Shown here in pieces: positions 43,161 to 54,965 of a stretch of DNA of 64,000 nt. The stretch's first letter is position 1; the number at the start of each line of letters is the position of its first letter. Under the pieces are notes generated by a model that was not told where the DNA came from, did no database searches, and worked only from the letters and a program-made list of their open reading frames with translations. The position numbers and the translations under genes are program-made. The stretch comes from Amblyornis subalaris. Lineage: Eukaryota; Chordata; Aves; Passeriformes; Ptilonorhynchidae. Where the stretch lies: the NCBI GenBank assembly GCA_018881555.1, contig JACAXG010000008.1, positions 14,413,316 through 14,477,315 on the forward strand, written 5' to 3'.

Positions 43161-44800
43161 GGCCGGGGTCTGGCTGGTGGCGCCGCGCCTGGGGCAGAGA
43201 AGTAAGACCTCAGCTCCGGTTACAGCCCCCTCCCCACAGCCCCNAGACCACGAGCCCTCCCCGATGCTGGCAGTGGTATCTGGAAAGCCCTGAGCATCGG
43301 CATAGAGCAACTCCAGGCACGGCATGAGGGGATCCCTGGCTCGACCTGGTGATTGGAGGTGACATGAGCCAGCCACATCCCTCCCTGTCTTTAAGNGTCC
43401 ATTAATTCAACTCCAAATCTAATGGGCTTCGGGAACAGCCCTCCTGCTCCTGACCATGGGGAAACTGAGGCAGCCTAGCCGAGCAGCAGCCCAGCTGAGC
43501 AGCATCCAACCCTCCCCATGCCTGCCCAAGCCTGTCAGCAGGAGGGTGCTGGACTCTGCNCATTCCTGCCTGCAAGCACAGAGCTATCCTGTAGGAATGG
43601 GGACAAGGACAGAGTAAGCACCGGAGTGGTGGCAACCAGATAGGGCACCCTGGGCAGTAAGTGGGCTCCTGAGCACCGGGCAAGCTGTCAGTTGTGGGAG
43701 TCATGGGGTCCCATGCCTCAGTTTCCCCCACTGCTACAGCCCCCGCCATTAGCCCTTTGCCCTCCTTGTACCACCATGCAAATGGGAGCAGGCTTTGGGG
43801 AGCTCTGGCTAAGCAGGTGCCCACAATCCCCAGAGGGACCCAAGCCGGTGTGTCGGCCACCGTGATGGGTGCCCGCCACAAGGTAGGGAAGTGTTCGTCT
43901 GGCTCCAGCAGCAGCATACTCTCCCCTGCGGAGCAGGAGGTGATGGTTATTAGAGCACTGTGCCAAAACACAGATTCCACCTTGCCCCCCTGGCCATGCT
44001 GTGGCATGTGAGACACAAGCTGGGCTATGCCGGTCATCAGCCCCTGTGGGTTTCACCCGTGGCACAGCCACTAGGGCCTCGCCAGCACACCGGTGACAAC
44101 CAAAGTCCCACCGCAGCACCGGAGCTTGGTGCAATCACCCCAGGCTCAGTTGCCCTGTGTGACTTGGGCACCAGTGGGTACCAGCCTGGAGGGTCACACA
44201 CTCATGGCAGTGCCCGGCATGGATTGGGGCTCCTGCGGGCACGGGCAGCCCCCTCCGGGCTGGTCGGTGGGGGTGAGCCTGGGGCAGGCAGCGGGCAGGG
44301 CCCGGCTGGGCGCAGTGCCGGGTCTGGCTGCCCGGTGTCCCGGCACGAAGGCGGTCGGCGCTAATGGCATTTACAGAGGCGCCGGGACGAGGCGCGGGAT
44401 CCGCCGGACTCTGGCAGCTCCGACGGCTGCCGCCAGCCAGGGCCGTGCCGGGGCACCGGGAGCCTCCCGCCTGCTCGCACTTGCCGAGCGGCCGGGACAG
44501 ACCCCCGGACGTGGACCCTCGTGGCACTGACCCGGCTAGCACAGGGGTCAGGGTGAGGGGGCGGGCAGCAGCGGTAGCATCACAGACCCCCGGTGCCAAC
44601 GCTGTCAGATTCAGCCCCCGAAACTCCCGGTGCCAACCACGACGCCAGCCCTCCGGTGCCAGCGGGGACACGAACCCCGCCGCGAGGCCCCCGGTACCAG
44701 CACGGGCAGCCCCCCCCCGGACGGCAGCGCAGAGACCCCGTCCCGCGATACTCCCCGGCCACCCCCGTACCCTGCCGGCCCCCCGACCCCCGGCACCCAC
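43161..44800 (-). other. SEMA3B: SEMA3B 5' UTR piece and probable first intron
   Basis: A minus-strand acceptor CTGCCCCAG at 43189-43197 leaves a 5' UTR segment at 43161-43188. The donor-like GGACACAG/GTGGGT at 44801/44800 would close a noncoding first exon. No other exon is recognised between them. Confidence 0.45.
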
Positions 44801-44905
44801 CTGTGTCCCGGCTCGGCTCGGCCCGGCCCGGCCCCGCCCGCCGCGTCCGCCCGGAGGGAGCGGGGCGGCCCCGCGGGGCGGGGCGGGGCGGGGCCGGGGG
44901 CGCGC
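44801..44905 (-). promoter_or_regulatory. SEMA3B: CpG-rich promoter of SEMA3B (probable)
   Basis: Dense CpG sequence with repeated GGGGCGGGGC GC boxes directly upstream of the putative noncoding exon. No TATA box. Confidence 0.5.
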
Positions 44906-45025
44906 ACTGGGACACGCACATGTGTGTGCGAACACACTCACGGGCAAACACGCGGGCACCCACCCACCCTCACACACGCGCGCGCGTGTGCGAACAGCCA
45001 TGGCCACTCACACACACACGGACCC
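44905..45025. repeat. Alternating CA/CG purine-pyrimidine tract
   Basis: Runs such as ACACACGCGCGCGCGTGTG and ACATGTGTGTGCG, of a composition that can adopt Z-DNA, sit just outside the SEMA3B CpG island. Confidence 0.6.
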
Positions 45026-45524
45026 GTGCTGCCACCCCAGTGGCCCGGGGTGACACTCACGGGGATACCCACGGTGATACTCGCTGCCCCCGGAGCAGAG
45101 CTGAGGATGCCACGCGCAGCACACGTGTGGCTCAGCACACGAGTGGCGGGGCTACCTCCTCGCCGTGGCAGGCACTTGCCTGCCCGGCTGTGGGGGCCGT
45201 TCCGGGGGGTGCTGGGGCCGTACCGGGGTACGGGGGGCCGGTCCCGCGCCCCGCTCAGCTGCAGCCCAGATGTCTGGCCCGNGCCCAGCCCGGAGCAAAC
45301 AAAATTCCTCCGCTGCCTCCCATTTTCCAGCTGCCGCTGCCAAGAATAGCAAGTGCCGAGTGGTGCCGGCAGCGGGGCCACGCGTGCCTCGGCGGGCAGG
45401 GCTCGGGGCGGGGGGAACACGGGCTGCCCGGGGAACCACACCTGCTTTGTTCTTCCCGTGCCCCTGACTGTTCCTACCTACTGGTGCAGGAGTCCAGGAA
45501 GGCGGGTCCAGAACGAGTGGGGAG

Positions 45525-45790
45525 GCAGAGGTGCAGGTAGGCAAGGCAGACGTGCAGGCAGGCAGAGGTGCAGGCAGCAGACTGTGCAGGCAGGTGCAGG
45601 GTGAGTGGGGAGGCAGGAGCACAGGCAGAAGCGGGTGCAGGCGGGTGCAGGCGGCGAGTGCAGGTGGGCTGGCGGTGAGTGCAGGCAGGCCGGAAGTGGG
45701 TGCAGGCACGTCAGGTGCAGGTGCAGGCAGGCAGCTGGCACAGGCAGACAGTGAGTTCAGCAGGCAGCCAGAGCCATGCAGGCAGGTCAA
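45525..45790. repeat. Minisatellite, GGTGCAGGCAGGCAG units
   Basis: Imperfect 10-18 bp GTGCAGGCAGGC repeats in tandem for about 265 bp. Open frames here are repeat-driven. Confidence 0.85.
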
Positions 45791-48700
45791 TAGCAGGCAG
45801 AAGCTGTGCCAGGCAGGGTGCCCAGGCAATGCCCTTCTGTCCCACTGCCAGTAACCCTCCTGCTGCCAGCCCTGGTGCTCTGGCATGCTGACAGGCTCTG
45901 TTCCAGCACTGCCACTTGTTCTTCTCCTGGCTATGTCTCAGTGCTGACTGCCAGCCCAGCTTTGTGGGCAGCAAGGGGGGCAGAGACAGCGAGGGGATGG
46001 GGTAGGGCAGGGGAGCGCTGGCACCGGTACGGCAAGAGTTACTCTGCAGTAAGACTTTGCCCAGGCACCAGCAGGACTTTGGGCTGGGTGGCCCCCACAT
46101 GATGGGGCACGGCATCCCTGTGCCTACTGTCCCAGGATAGCAGGCTGAGATGGTGGGGACAGGGACGTCGTGCCCAGCCCTGCACAGTGGGCACCTTCCT
46201 GTGCTATGCCAGCACTGTGCCTCAGTTTCCCTTCACCCAGTTGGGACTTTTCCAACCACCGCCACTCCCGGCAACCGTGGCGAGGTGGCCAGGTGACGTC
46301 ACCATCACCCCAGCCCTGAAGCCCTGCGGGGACCTTGCTGGCAGCGGCTCCGCCTGGAGAAACCATCAAGCGTCAGAAGGGCCGGGCTTCCATCCCGGAA
46401 AAAACGGCGCGGGAGGGATGCGCCACGTCGGCCGCCGGCCACCCCTTCCCGCCCCACCGGGTGCTCCTGGCAAGCACCGGAGCCACTGGGCCCTGGCACG
46501 ATGACGGTCCCCAGCTGGAATGGGCATTGCCACCAGCATCCCGTCCTCACCCCCGCACTCTCTGCCAGCCCGCGGAAGGCTTCACAGCCAGGTGCCGGTG
46601 GCCTGGCTCCCCGCCAGCGCGGGGGTGTCACTGCCGACGGCACAAGCAGGTGCTGGCGCTTTCGCTCTTTGATCCCGTCCCTGCCGCTGGCAGATCCGCA
46701 CCCACGGATCGCTGCCTCGGCCAAATCTCCCCTGGCGGTTCCGGCTCCGGCAAGCATCTGTAGCTCCGCCGGCAGCGCCCGAGCCCCCAGCGGTGTTTGC
46801 GGTAGGAAACGGCTCCTCTCCACCTCCGCTGGGCTCCGGGGGCTGCACGGCAGCAAGGAACGGCCAACGCTCCTGCATCCCCTGTGCTGGGTGAGCCAGC
46901 AGGGCGTGGGATGTATCCACGCCATTGAATGGGTGACCAGGACCAGTGGCTGCTGGAGACCCTGCATGCAGGGAGAAGGGCTGGGATGGGCATCCACTAG
47001 CCCTGAGGATGGGTACCAATCCTGCACCCCAAACAGGAATGGTACCTCACTGGAAGAGCCCTGGTGGTGGCATGGGGACCTGCGGGGTGACCCCCTAAAC
47101 GGTGNTGCAGAGTAGCCACCCATGTCCCTAGGGACTAGGGAGCACCCCTCTGCCCTGGTGGAGCCATCATGGCTGAGGACATGCAAAACCCAAGGGGCAA
47201 GGTGAGCTGCATCATGACAGGTGGTGCCATAGGCATCCCTGTGATACATGGGCTTGGCATGGCACTGGTCCCCAGACAAGAGATGAGCTTGTGCAGCAGG
47301 GTGGCCTTTGCCAGCACTGCCGGTGACACTGCCAACTTGTCAGCAGGGGAGGAGTGAGACATTCTCACCCCCTCCATGACTGGGACATGCGGATACGCTG
47401 CTTGAACTAGTATTCCCTGGGCCTGGACACCTCAAAAAGCTGTCAATGGTTCATGATGACACTAAAGATCAGGCTTTAGGACTTCTTTGGGAGTCCATCT
47501 GTGGCACATGGTGTTGGGCCATGGGATGGCATTGGGCCTTAGGTGGCTGCTACATCCCTGGTGCAGGGGAGGATGTGCCAGGCAGGGGACAGAGCCCATG
47601 GCAACCCAAGTGTGCCAGTGTGAGGGCTTGTCTGGTGGCGAGCAAACATGCCTGAGACGGCTGCAGCCTTGTAGCACGGCACAGTGGNGATGTCCCAAGG
47701 GAACACCAGCTCTAGGCTTACACCTGGTCTGTGGGTACACCCACCCCAACCCTATGCTCACCCCCGTCATAGCACGCTGGTGCGAGACCCCAGCAGCAGG
47801 GACCCCTGTGGCCCCAGTGCATTCCTGCCNGGATTAGGTAGCGGCTCCCGGCAGTGCCATGCTGGTGTAGTCCAGCTAATCCCTTTTTAATTGTCCCAGC
47901 CCCTTGTCNGGCTGATCTGGGCTGCCCAGGGGATGTGGGGTGTTGTGTGCACCCCAGTGCCTGAGCACATCTGGGGTGGCATCATCACGTGTCCCTTTTG
48001 TGGGACTGAGCCATGGGGTACACGGTGAACATCTGGGGTGGTGATGAAGAAGGGGTTGTACATCCTCCAAGTGCAGCACAATGGCTTTTTGGAAAGCGAA
48101 AGGAAGGGATCCTGGTCTTATAGGATCCTATCCTCCTGATCCAGGGTGACCATCTGCCCTTGGCTTTGTGTCNGCTGGCAGCCGGGCTCTGGCACAGACA
48201 GGGGCTGTGTCCCATGCACTGAAAACCACTGAGTTTGAAGCTCCTCAAAACCATACCAGTGGGGCAGGAGCAGGACCCCACGCTTTCTGCCATCATCCCA
48301 GCCCTCTCCTTGTTCCAGCAGGAGAGCGGGAGAGATGCTGGCTCAGCCCCCCTGCCTGCTGCCCTGCCCATGTCCCTCCGGCCCTGCTCTGCACCACACC
48401 AACCAGCAGCATCCAGCTCCTTCGGCTTTAAAAATAGGCTGGTGTCCCTGTCATGGGGTCAGTAATTTTAGCCAGGGTGTGTCTTGCCGGGAAGCACGCG
48501 GGACCATTCATCTGCTTCTGCTGGCCCGGCTGCATCCACACCCAGGGCTGATGTCAGCCCCTTGCTGCCCACTTGCTCGTCCCTGCCCCGGGGCAACGCA
48601 GTACAGCCACGGCCACCTTGGGCACCGGCAACGTCTGGTGGGATGGTGAGGGCAGGGGAGTGAGGACAGGGGTGTCCAGCTCCTCCCCTCGAGCTTGCCT

Positions 48701-51120
48701 GCTCCCCACCCTGGGCATCTTGCCCCCGAAGCTGGTGGCACCAGGGAGCACAGCATTCCANGGCAGCCAGCAGCACCCAGCCAGGCGGTGGTGGAGAAGT
48801 CCCGGCACCCTGCCCTCTTCTCTCACCCTTCTCCTCTCACCCTGGCCCCCCAACACAACAGCCACTTCAGATCGCCTCCCACGGTGCTCCCGGGGGGCTG
48901 TGCCGGCTGGGAAGGCTGCGGGGGCCGCTGCCGAGCATAATGGGGCTATTGATGGCCGAGCCAGCGGCCCCGGCACGGCACAATGGGGCCTTGTCTTCTG
49001 GCCCAGCTCCCGCTCCTGCCCAGCCCCGTGCCCAGCCTCAGGATACCCCCTTTCCCAATTGCCTCAGAGCTCACCCAGGTGCCAGCCAGGGCAAACCCTG
49101 TCTTGACGGAGCCAGTGAGTACTGTGAAGGAGCCGCCGGTGGGAGGCCACGAGGTGAGCCCCCCCCACCATAAACCAGTGCCCAGGGAAGGGCATTGCTT
49201 GGGAAACCTCCCAGCATGGCAGAGCTCACCCCTGCCACCTCTGCTGGGACAGGGCTTAGGGGTCCCTGCTCAGCTGTGGGGTGACAGGAACGAGGAGGTG
49301 GCACGTGCCCAATGATGCCTTCACTTCCCTCTCAGGACCATGCCCGAGCCTGCGGGCACCCAGTCCCCTCTTAGGGGAGGCAGGGACCTCACCACTCCCC
49401 AGGGAGCTCCAAGGTCGCAGTCGCCCAACCCCGTGGGCCCCCTCAGTTGGCCAGCCCCGTGCCCCAAATCCGCCGTCTCACCTGCTATGGTGTGTGGGCT
49501 CTCCCGGAGCTCGCCTGCCTCCTCGCCCGACGGGTAGGCTGGGGCTGTGGCTGCCGCCTGCTCTTTAAACCCCAAATCCCCGGTGCTGGGCGCCAGTCCC
49601 GCCAGCGGCGGGGGTGGAGGGAGGGGATGCAAAGCCCCGGTCCCTGCTCTCGGGGCCGGCACCAACAAAAGGCAACTGTGTCGTGTCCTCCCTCTGCACC
49701 CAACGACCTGGCTGGCTGCTTGGGGACAGCCCCTCGGGACCCCGGGGCTTCCTGGGCTGCCACCACCCCCTCCGCCTGCACCGGGAAGGGACGAGAGGTG
49801 CGAGCAAGCCCTGAATCCCCGATCACNGCCGCAGAACATCCCAAAGCCCCCAAGCACCCGTTCCTGCTTGCTTGGTCCTGTTTCCTGGCTGGAGGGGTGC
49901 CGGGGTAAAGGCACTCATCACCGTCCCCCTACCTCATCTGCTCCTGCAAAGCCCAGCCCAGCAGGTTTGGAGGGGGAGGAAGGGGATGTGGCTGCTGCCA
50001 TGGTGCCCATTCTTGGGGGACTCACCCCATGGTACCCCCATAGCTGCTGTGGGGCCGGGTGTCTGCCTGTGAAGCATCCCTGTGGTCCGAAGGCCAAGCA
50101 GCCGGTGCTGCCTCATTAATGTGGGGTAAATGTGTAACAAGTTCTCAGCCGGGCAGGGGCGGTTTGAGCCGCATGACTTCTCTTGCCTTCCCAGCATACT
50201 GGGAACTGGGGATTTAGTGGCTCTATCGCAAAAAGAGCCACTCAGCCGGGACAGGAGGGAGAAGGAAAGTCCATCTTGTGGCCAGGAATGCTGGGGTGTC
50301 CAGTGCTGGCTAGAAGGAACAGAGTGGGCAGCCCTCTGGGCCGGGCTGGGCACAAGCCCATTGCCAGAGGGGGAGGATGGTCTCAGCCCATCTGCCCTCC
50401 AAGAGGGCATGAGGTGAGAAAGCCAANGGAACCGGGCTCTGCTCAGTGGTGCCTGCCAGCATGGCATGCAACGGGCACCATTTTAATAAAAAAAAACAAA
50501 CAGGAAATTCCATCTGAAAGTAAGGGAATGTTTTTTTCTTCTGTGACAGTGGCCAGGTGCTGACATGGCTGTGCCAGAGGCTGCAGAGCATCCAGCCATG
50601 AGGATTCTTGCCCAAACAGCCGGCACCAGCTGAGCCACTCCTGCCGTGGGGTGGGCTCAGGGCAGCTGGGGACTCTGTCAACACNGCCAGACCCCAGCTT
50701 CCCTCCTGGCAGCTGTGGCCATGCAGGAGGAGAGGGGCTGGAACATATGGCACTGGGATGTCAGTGCCACCACAGAGCTGGGCTCTTAGCATGTTGTCCC
50801 AGAATGGACAGGGGATCACTGTGCTGTGCCATGTGGCGCCTTGCAGAGCCACAGGTTGAGCTCCATGAAAAGCATTGGGGTGGCCAGAGGCGTCGGGATG
50901 CAGGTGATGCCCATCCACTGGAGAGGTGCCAGGCAGCATGGCCATCACTCCCCATGGGATAGATTGAGCGGCNGGGGCTGTCCCACAGAGGGGCAGGCAG
51001 AGTTCTGGGGTGCAAGTGGGAGGAGAGGGCTTGAGGAGACACAGGTCTGGAGGGACATGGGCTGGACTCACACGGGTGTGACAAGGTGGTGGGTGCTGAG
51101 GGAGCCCCAGTGGGTCCAGC
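45791..51120. other. Noncoding stretch upstream of SEMA3B
   Basis: No exon with recognisable protein similarity and no consistent splice-phase chain on either strand. Small AT-richer patches occur near 47870-47910 and 50115-50150. The A-rich run near 50490 follows an ATTTTAATAAAA, a possible minor poly(A)-like or retroposed tail. Confidence 0.5.
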
Positions 51121-51124
51121 CTGG

Positions 51125-51480
51125 GTGCAGGCATGGGGCAGGTAGGTGCGGGCAGGGTGCGGGCAGGGGATAGCTAGGCAGTGGGTAGGGTGTGGGCAGG
51201 GTGTGGGCTGCGGGCAGGCAATGGACAGGCAGTGTGCAGGCAGAGGGAGGGCAGGGGCTGGGCAGTGTGCTGGCAGTAGGCAGGCAGTGGGCAGGGAGGG
51301 TGTGCACAGTGGGCGGGGTGTGGGCGGGGTGCGGGCAGGGTGGGAGCAGTGGGCGGGCAATGGGAGGGCAGAGGGCGGGCAGAGTGTGGGCAGGTGGCGA
51401 GCGGAGCGTGGGCGGTGGGCAGGCGGTGGGCAGGCAACGGGCGGGCAGGGGGCGGGCAGCGGCCGGGCGGAGGGCAGGGG
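51125..51480. repeat. Minisatellite, GGGCAGTGGGCAGGC units
   Basis: About 25-30 imperfect 10-15 bp GTGGGCAGG-type repeats. They produce spurious long open frames on both strands. Confidence 0.85.
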
Positions 51481-51820
51481 GCGGCCGTGCCGCCGGCTGC
51501 CGCCAGAGGGCGGTGGGGCACCGGTCCCGGCAGTGCCGCTCCGCCCCCCCGCGCTCGCCGCCGGTGCCCCCCCGCGCTCTCCGGTGCTCCCGGGCAGGGG
51601 CATCACCAGCCCACAGAGTCACGGGACGGCGGGGTCCCGCGTGGATGGTGTGGAGTCACCACCGCCATGCCCGTCCCTCCAGCCGGTGGGAACCGGGAGC
51701 GGCTGGCCGGCGGCGGGCGTTGGCGGCAGCCGGTGCTGCCACAGCACCGCGCTGACCTTGCCGCTGGCAGAGCGGGAGCGGGCACCGCTCTGGGCAGAAC
51801 CGGCGGAGCTGGAGCAGCCG
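51481..51820. promoter_or_regulatory. Small CpG-rich block with a CTCF-like motif
   Basis: CpG-dense DNA follows the minisatellite. CCGCCAGAGGGCGG at 51500-51513 fits the CTCF core at 13 of 14 positions, in the same orientation as the motif at 20168. No exon recognised. Confidence 0.45.
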
Positions 51821-54265
51821 CCTGTGGCCTGGCACCCATCGCCTGACCTTCCCAGGGATAGCTGTAGTGGCGGGAAGGCAGCTGGGGGCCTCCATCCCCA
51901 TCCCCACCCTGGTGTGGTGTCACCATTNTGTCAACATTGTGCCACGGTGGCCACTGCTGCTGTTGACGGCATCCCCCATACGCATCCCAGCCCTCATCTG
52001 TGCTTCCTGCGGCCCACGGAGCCCAGTGCTGGTGGTAGGTGGGACCTGCTGCTCACAGGCAGGGTGAGGGTCCCAGGAGTGCCACGGGGCGGGTGGTAGG
52101 ACTTCGGGTGGCGTGGGACATGCCGAGGGGGGAATGGGACCGGAGCTGGCCCCTGGCATCTCGCTGGCATCTGGTGGGACTGGGGTGCCTCTCCCACAGG
52201 GGAACTCTGGGAAGGGTGCTGTGGGGGATTTCTGTGAAGCACCATGCTCTACTGGTGGGGAAAGGTTTCAGGGAACTAGGCTGTGGGAGAAACATGTGAG
52301 GCAGCTAGGCAAGGCCGGGGCACGTGCCCCGGGCTCGTGCTGGCCTCCTGCCACCAACCAGCTGGCCCTGGCCAGCCCACAGCTCCAGGGACTGGCCCAG
52401 CCCCATGGCAAACAGTGCTGAATTGGGCGAGCTGACCCTCGGACTGGACAAGGAGGGACGACCCTGCACCCAGGGCCAGTGGTCTCAGTGCCACCCTGGC
52501 TGTGCCTCACTTTCCCCATTGCGGGCAGCCCCTCTGCCAGCACGGTAGGTGCTTATCCTGGTTCCTGCTTCCTCCTCCTGGCTCAGCCCCCGCAGCCCCT
52601 GGGCTCACTCCTGGCTGCGGGGCAGGTGGGTCAGTACCATTAGCCTCCCGGCAGCACCAGCACCAGTGCTGCCAGCTCTGCTGGGTGGCAGGGGTCCCAG
52701 GAACGGGAGAACTGGGGGTGCCAGGGTCTGGCTGCACGCCGGCAGTGGCAGGAGCCGGCTGGGCCTGTTTTCCTCTCTGTTTGCTCGGCCCTGGGGACGG
52801 CCAGCGATGCGGATCAAGGCCGGCGTCCTTTGGGCAGCCAATTGTCAGCCAGCTCGGAGGGGAGTGAGAGGGGCAGCTGCCCCAGGGCTTTCCCAACCCT
52901 GGAGAAGGCCACCATGCCAGCACTGCTCAGCCTGACACAGCGCCAGGCTTAGTCCACCCAAACACAAGGCTGGGCGATGCCAGCAGGGACCCAGGGGTGC
53001 CTGCCAAGACCCAGCACCTGGCATTCCCCAGCTGCCCCTGGTTGGGGCAGGCATCCCCACATCCCACCACTATAGCAACTCAGGAGTCTTGGTGGTGGGG
53101 GACATGGCAGCCTCAGTCCTGAGCACCAGCACGTCCTTTTGTGCTTCTCTCACTGAATCCTTTTCCCTAATGGGCCATGAAAGGGCCTTTATGCCCTCTC
53201 CTCCTCGTGGCTGGATCACACCCGACAGGAGCCTGTGGTGGACTGTCTGGCCCTGGGACTGACAGTCACCCCAGCGAGGGTGGGGGTTCAGGACAGCCCT
53301 ACTGGTGTCTCCGTAGGGAACCAGAGCAGACTGCCCTTTCACTGGGACTGCAGAAGCCATATCTGCTCCTTGGTCGGCTCTGGACCAACCACAGCGCCCC
53401 GGGGAGAGGAAGGACATGGCTGTGGCCACGTCTCCATTTTTGGCCCAGTTATTTATATCTCTAAACAAGGATGCTACAGTTGTCTGGGCTGAAAGGTGTC
53501 CCTGGTCCTCTCCTGCTCCCCAGTCCCCAGCTCCCCAGCCATCTGCCACCCCGGCCCTGGGCAGTATGCCCGGCATCCCCCAGGGGCCTCGCAGCCGGCT
53601 TCACACTCCTGACAGCTTGCTGGAAGCTTGGAGATGAACAAGAGAGCCCCCTCCCCAGGGACTGGAGACCCCCGAACACTGCCGCACATTTCCTTCCACT
53701 GCCCCATGCTGGAGCCCTGCTCCTGCTCTGCTCAACATTACGTCCCCTCCCTGGCTGCCGCTCAGCCCTGGACCCGGTGTCCCAGGGAATTTGGGGCGTA
53801 GGGCAGCCCAGCCCTGCTGTCTTGCACTGCTGGCATTGCCTTGTGCCTCCTCAGAGGTGCTGGCAGCTGCCTGAGCTCCCTCCCTGTCCTCAGGAAGCCT
53901 GGGTGGCTGCATTGTGGGATGCCGAGCTCCCTGTGGTATGGAGGGCCCTGAGGCTTGGAGAGCTGATGGAAGGCAGCTCCCAGCCCAGAGAGACTCAGGC
54001 CTTCTGCATGTGGGAGTGTTCCCCTGTGAGCGGGGGTCCCCCTGCAGAGTGGAGCTGCATCACCATCCTGAGGGATAGCTGCCAGAGCATCCCTCCAGCA
54101 GCTGGTGGCACCCAACATCTCTGCCCACCCAGGGGAAAATAATGCCAGCCCCATGCCTGGCTTTCCAGTGGGATGTGGGGAGGAACAGAGCCCAGCAACT
54201 GGGGACATTGGGGAAACAAGCCAAGACTCAGGGGAGCTGGGCACTGAGTGCTGGGGTGTTTCAGG
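51821..54265. other. Noncoding stretch
   Basis: Nothing coding recognised. A short AT-rich patch with GTTATTTATATCTC lies at about 53445-53465. Confidence 0.45.
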
Positions 54266-54269
54266 AGCA

Positions 54270-54390
54270 TCATGGCTACTTGGGTTTGTTTGGCTTGAAA
54301 GGCATTTGAGTTGCATTTAAAGGCATTAAAGTCCTTGCTAAGTCCTTGCTTAATTACCTTAATGGCATTTAAGCCTTTGCTGCAGGACAG
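54270..54390. promoter_or_regulatory. AT-rich block with reiterated GGCATTTAA/AAGTCCTTGCTT words
   Basis: GGCATTTAA or GGCATTAAA occurs three times and AGTCCTTGCT twice within 100 bp, together with a homeodomain-type TTAATTAC. Possibly a short regulatory repeat. No coding potential. Confidence 0.35.
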
Positions 54391-54739
54391 GCAGCCCACT
54401 GAAGCAAAGCCCCTGGCCCTGGTGGGGCTGTGGGTTCTGCCAGGGGACACGGCTGCCCTGCCTGCGTGGCAGAGATGAGTAGGCTGCCAGCAGGTGCCAG
54501 CACCTCTGGAGGGGACTGAAGGGACAGTCTCCCTATGCCAACAGGAACAGTTTATTCCCACCCCTTAGGGCTCAGAGCATCCTCCTGCCCTCAAGTGCTT
54601 CCAAGCAGCCATGGTGCTTGATGGCTTGGAGCTGGGGGAGCCTGTGTAGGTCCTGGGACTCCCTCCAAACCCCGCAGTGGTGCAGGGAGAAGCATCAGGG
54701 TTACCCTGGGGCTCGTCCTTGGGTCCTCGATTCCCAGAT

Positions 54740-54965
54740 TGTCGCTTGGCAGGGAGGCGATTGAGCGCACAGATAACCCACCCTTCAGGTCTGCTGAGCA
54801 GCGCTTTGCTTCTGGCTTCTGTAAAGTTAATTGGTTTCGAGGTTCCAGGAACAAACGAAGGAGAAAAACCCACTCTCCGATGTGCGGGATCATTGAATGC
54901 TCTCTGGTGAGTTATAATTGCAAATCATGTTTTGAAATCACATTAGCCAATTAGCCCGTGTTGTT
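54740..54965. promoter_or_regulatory. Candidate conserved noncoding element
   Basis: A low-CpG, AT-rich block in very GC-rich surroundings. It contains GTTAATTGG, TATAATTGCAAATCATG (octamer/homeodomain-like) and CATTAGCCAATTAGC. It has no open frame and no repeat structure, the texture of a developmental enhancer. Confidence 0.4.

Noticed and set aside
50310..52099. Long frames on both strands around 51-52 kb
   Set aside because: Driven by the GTGGGCAGG minisatellite and the adjacent CpG-rich block.
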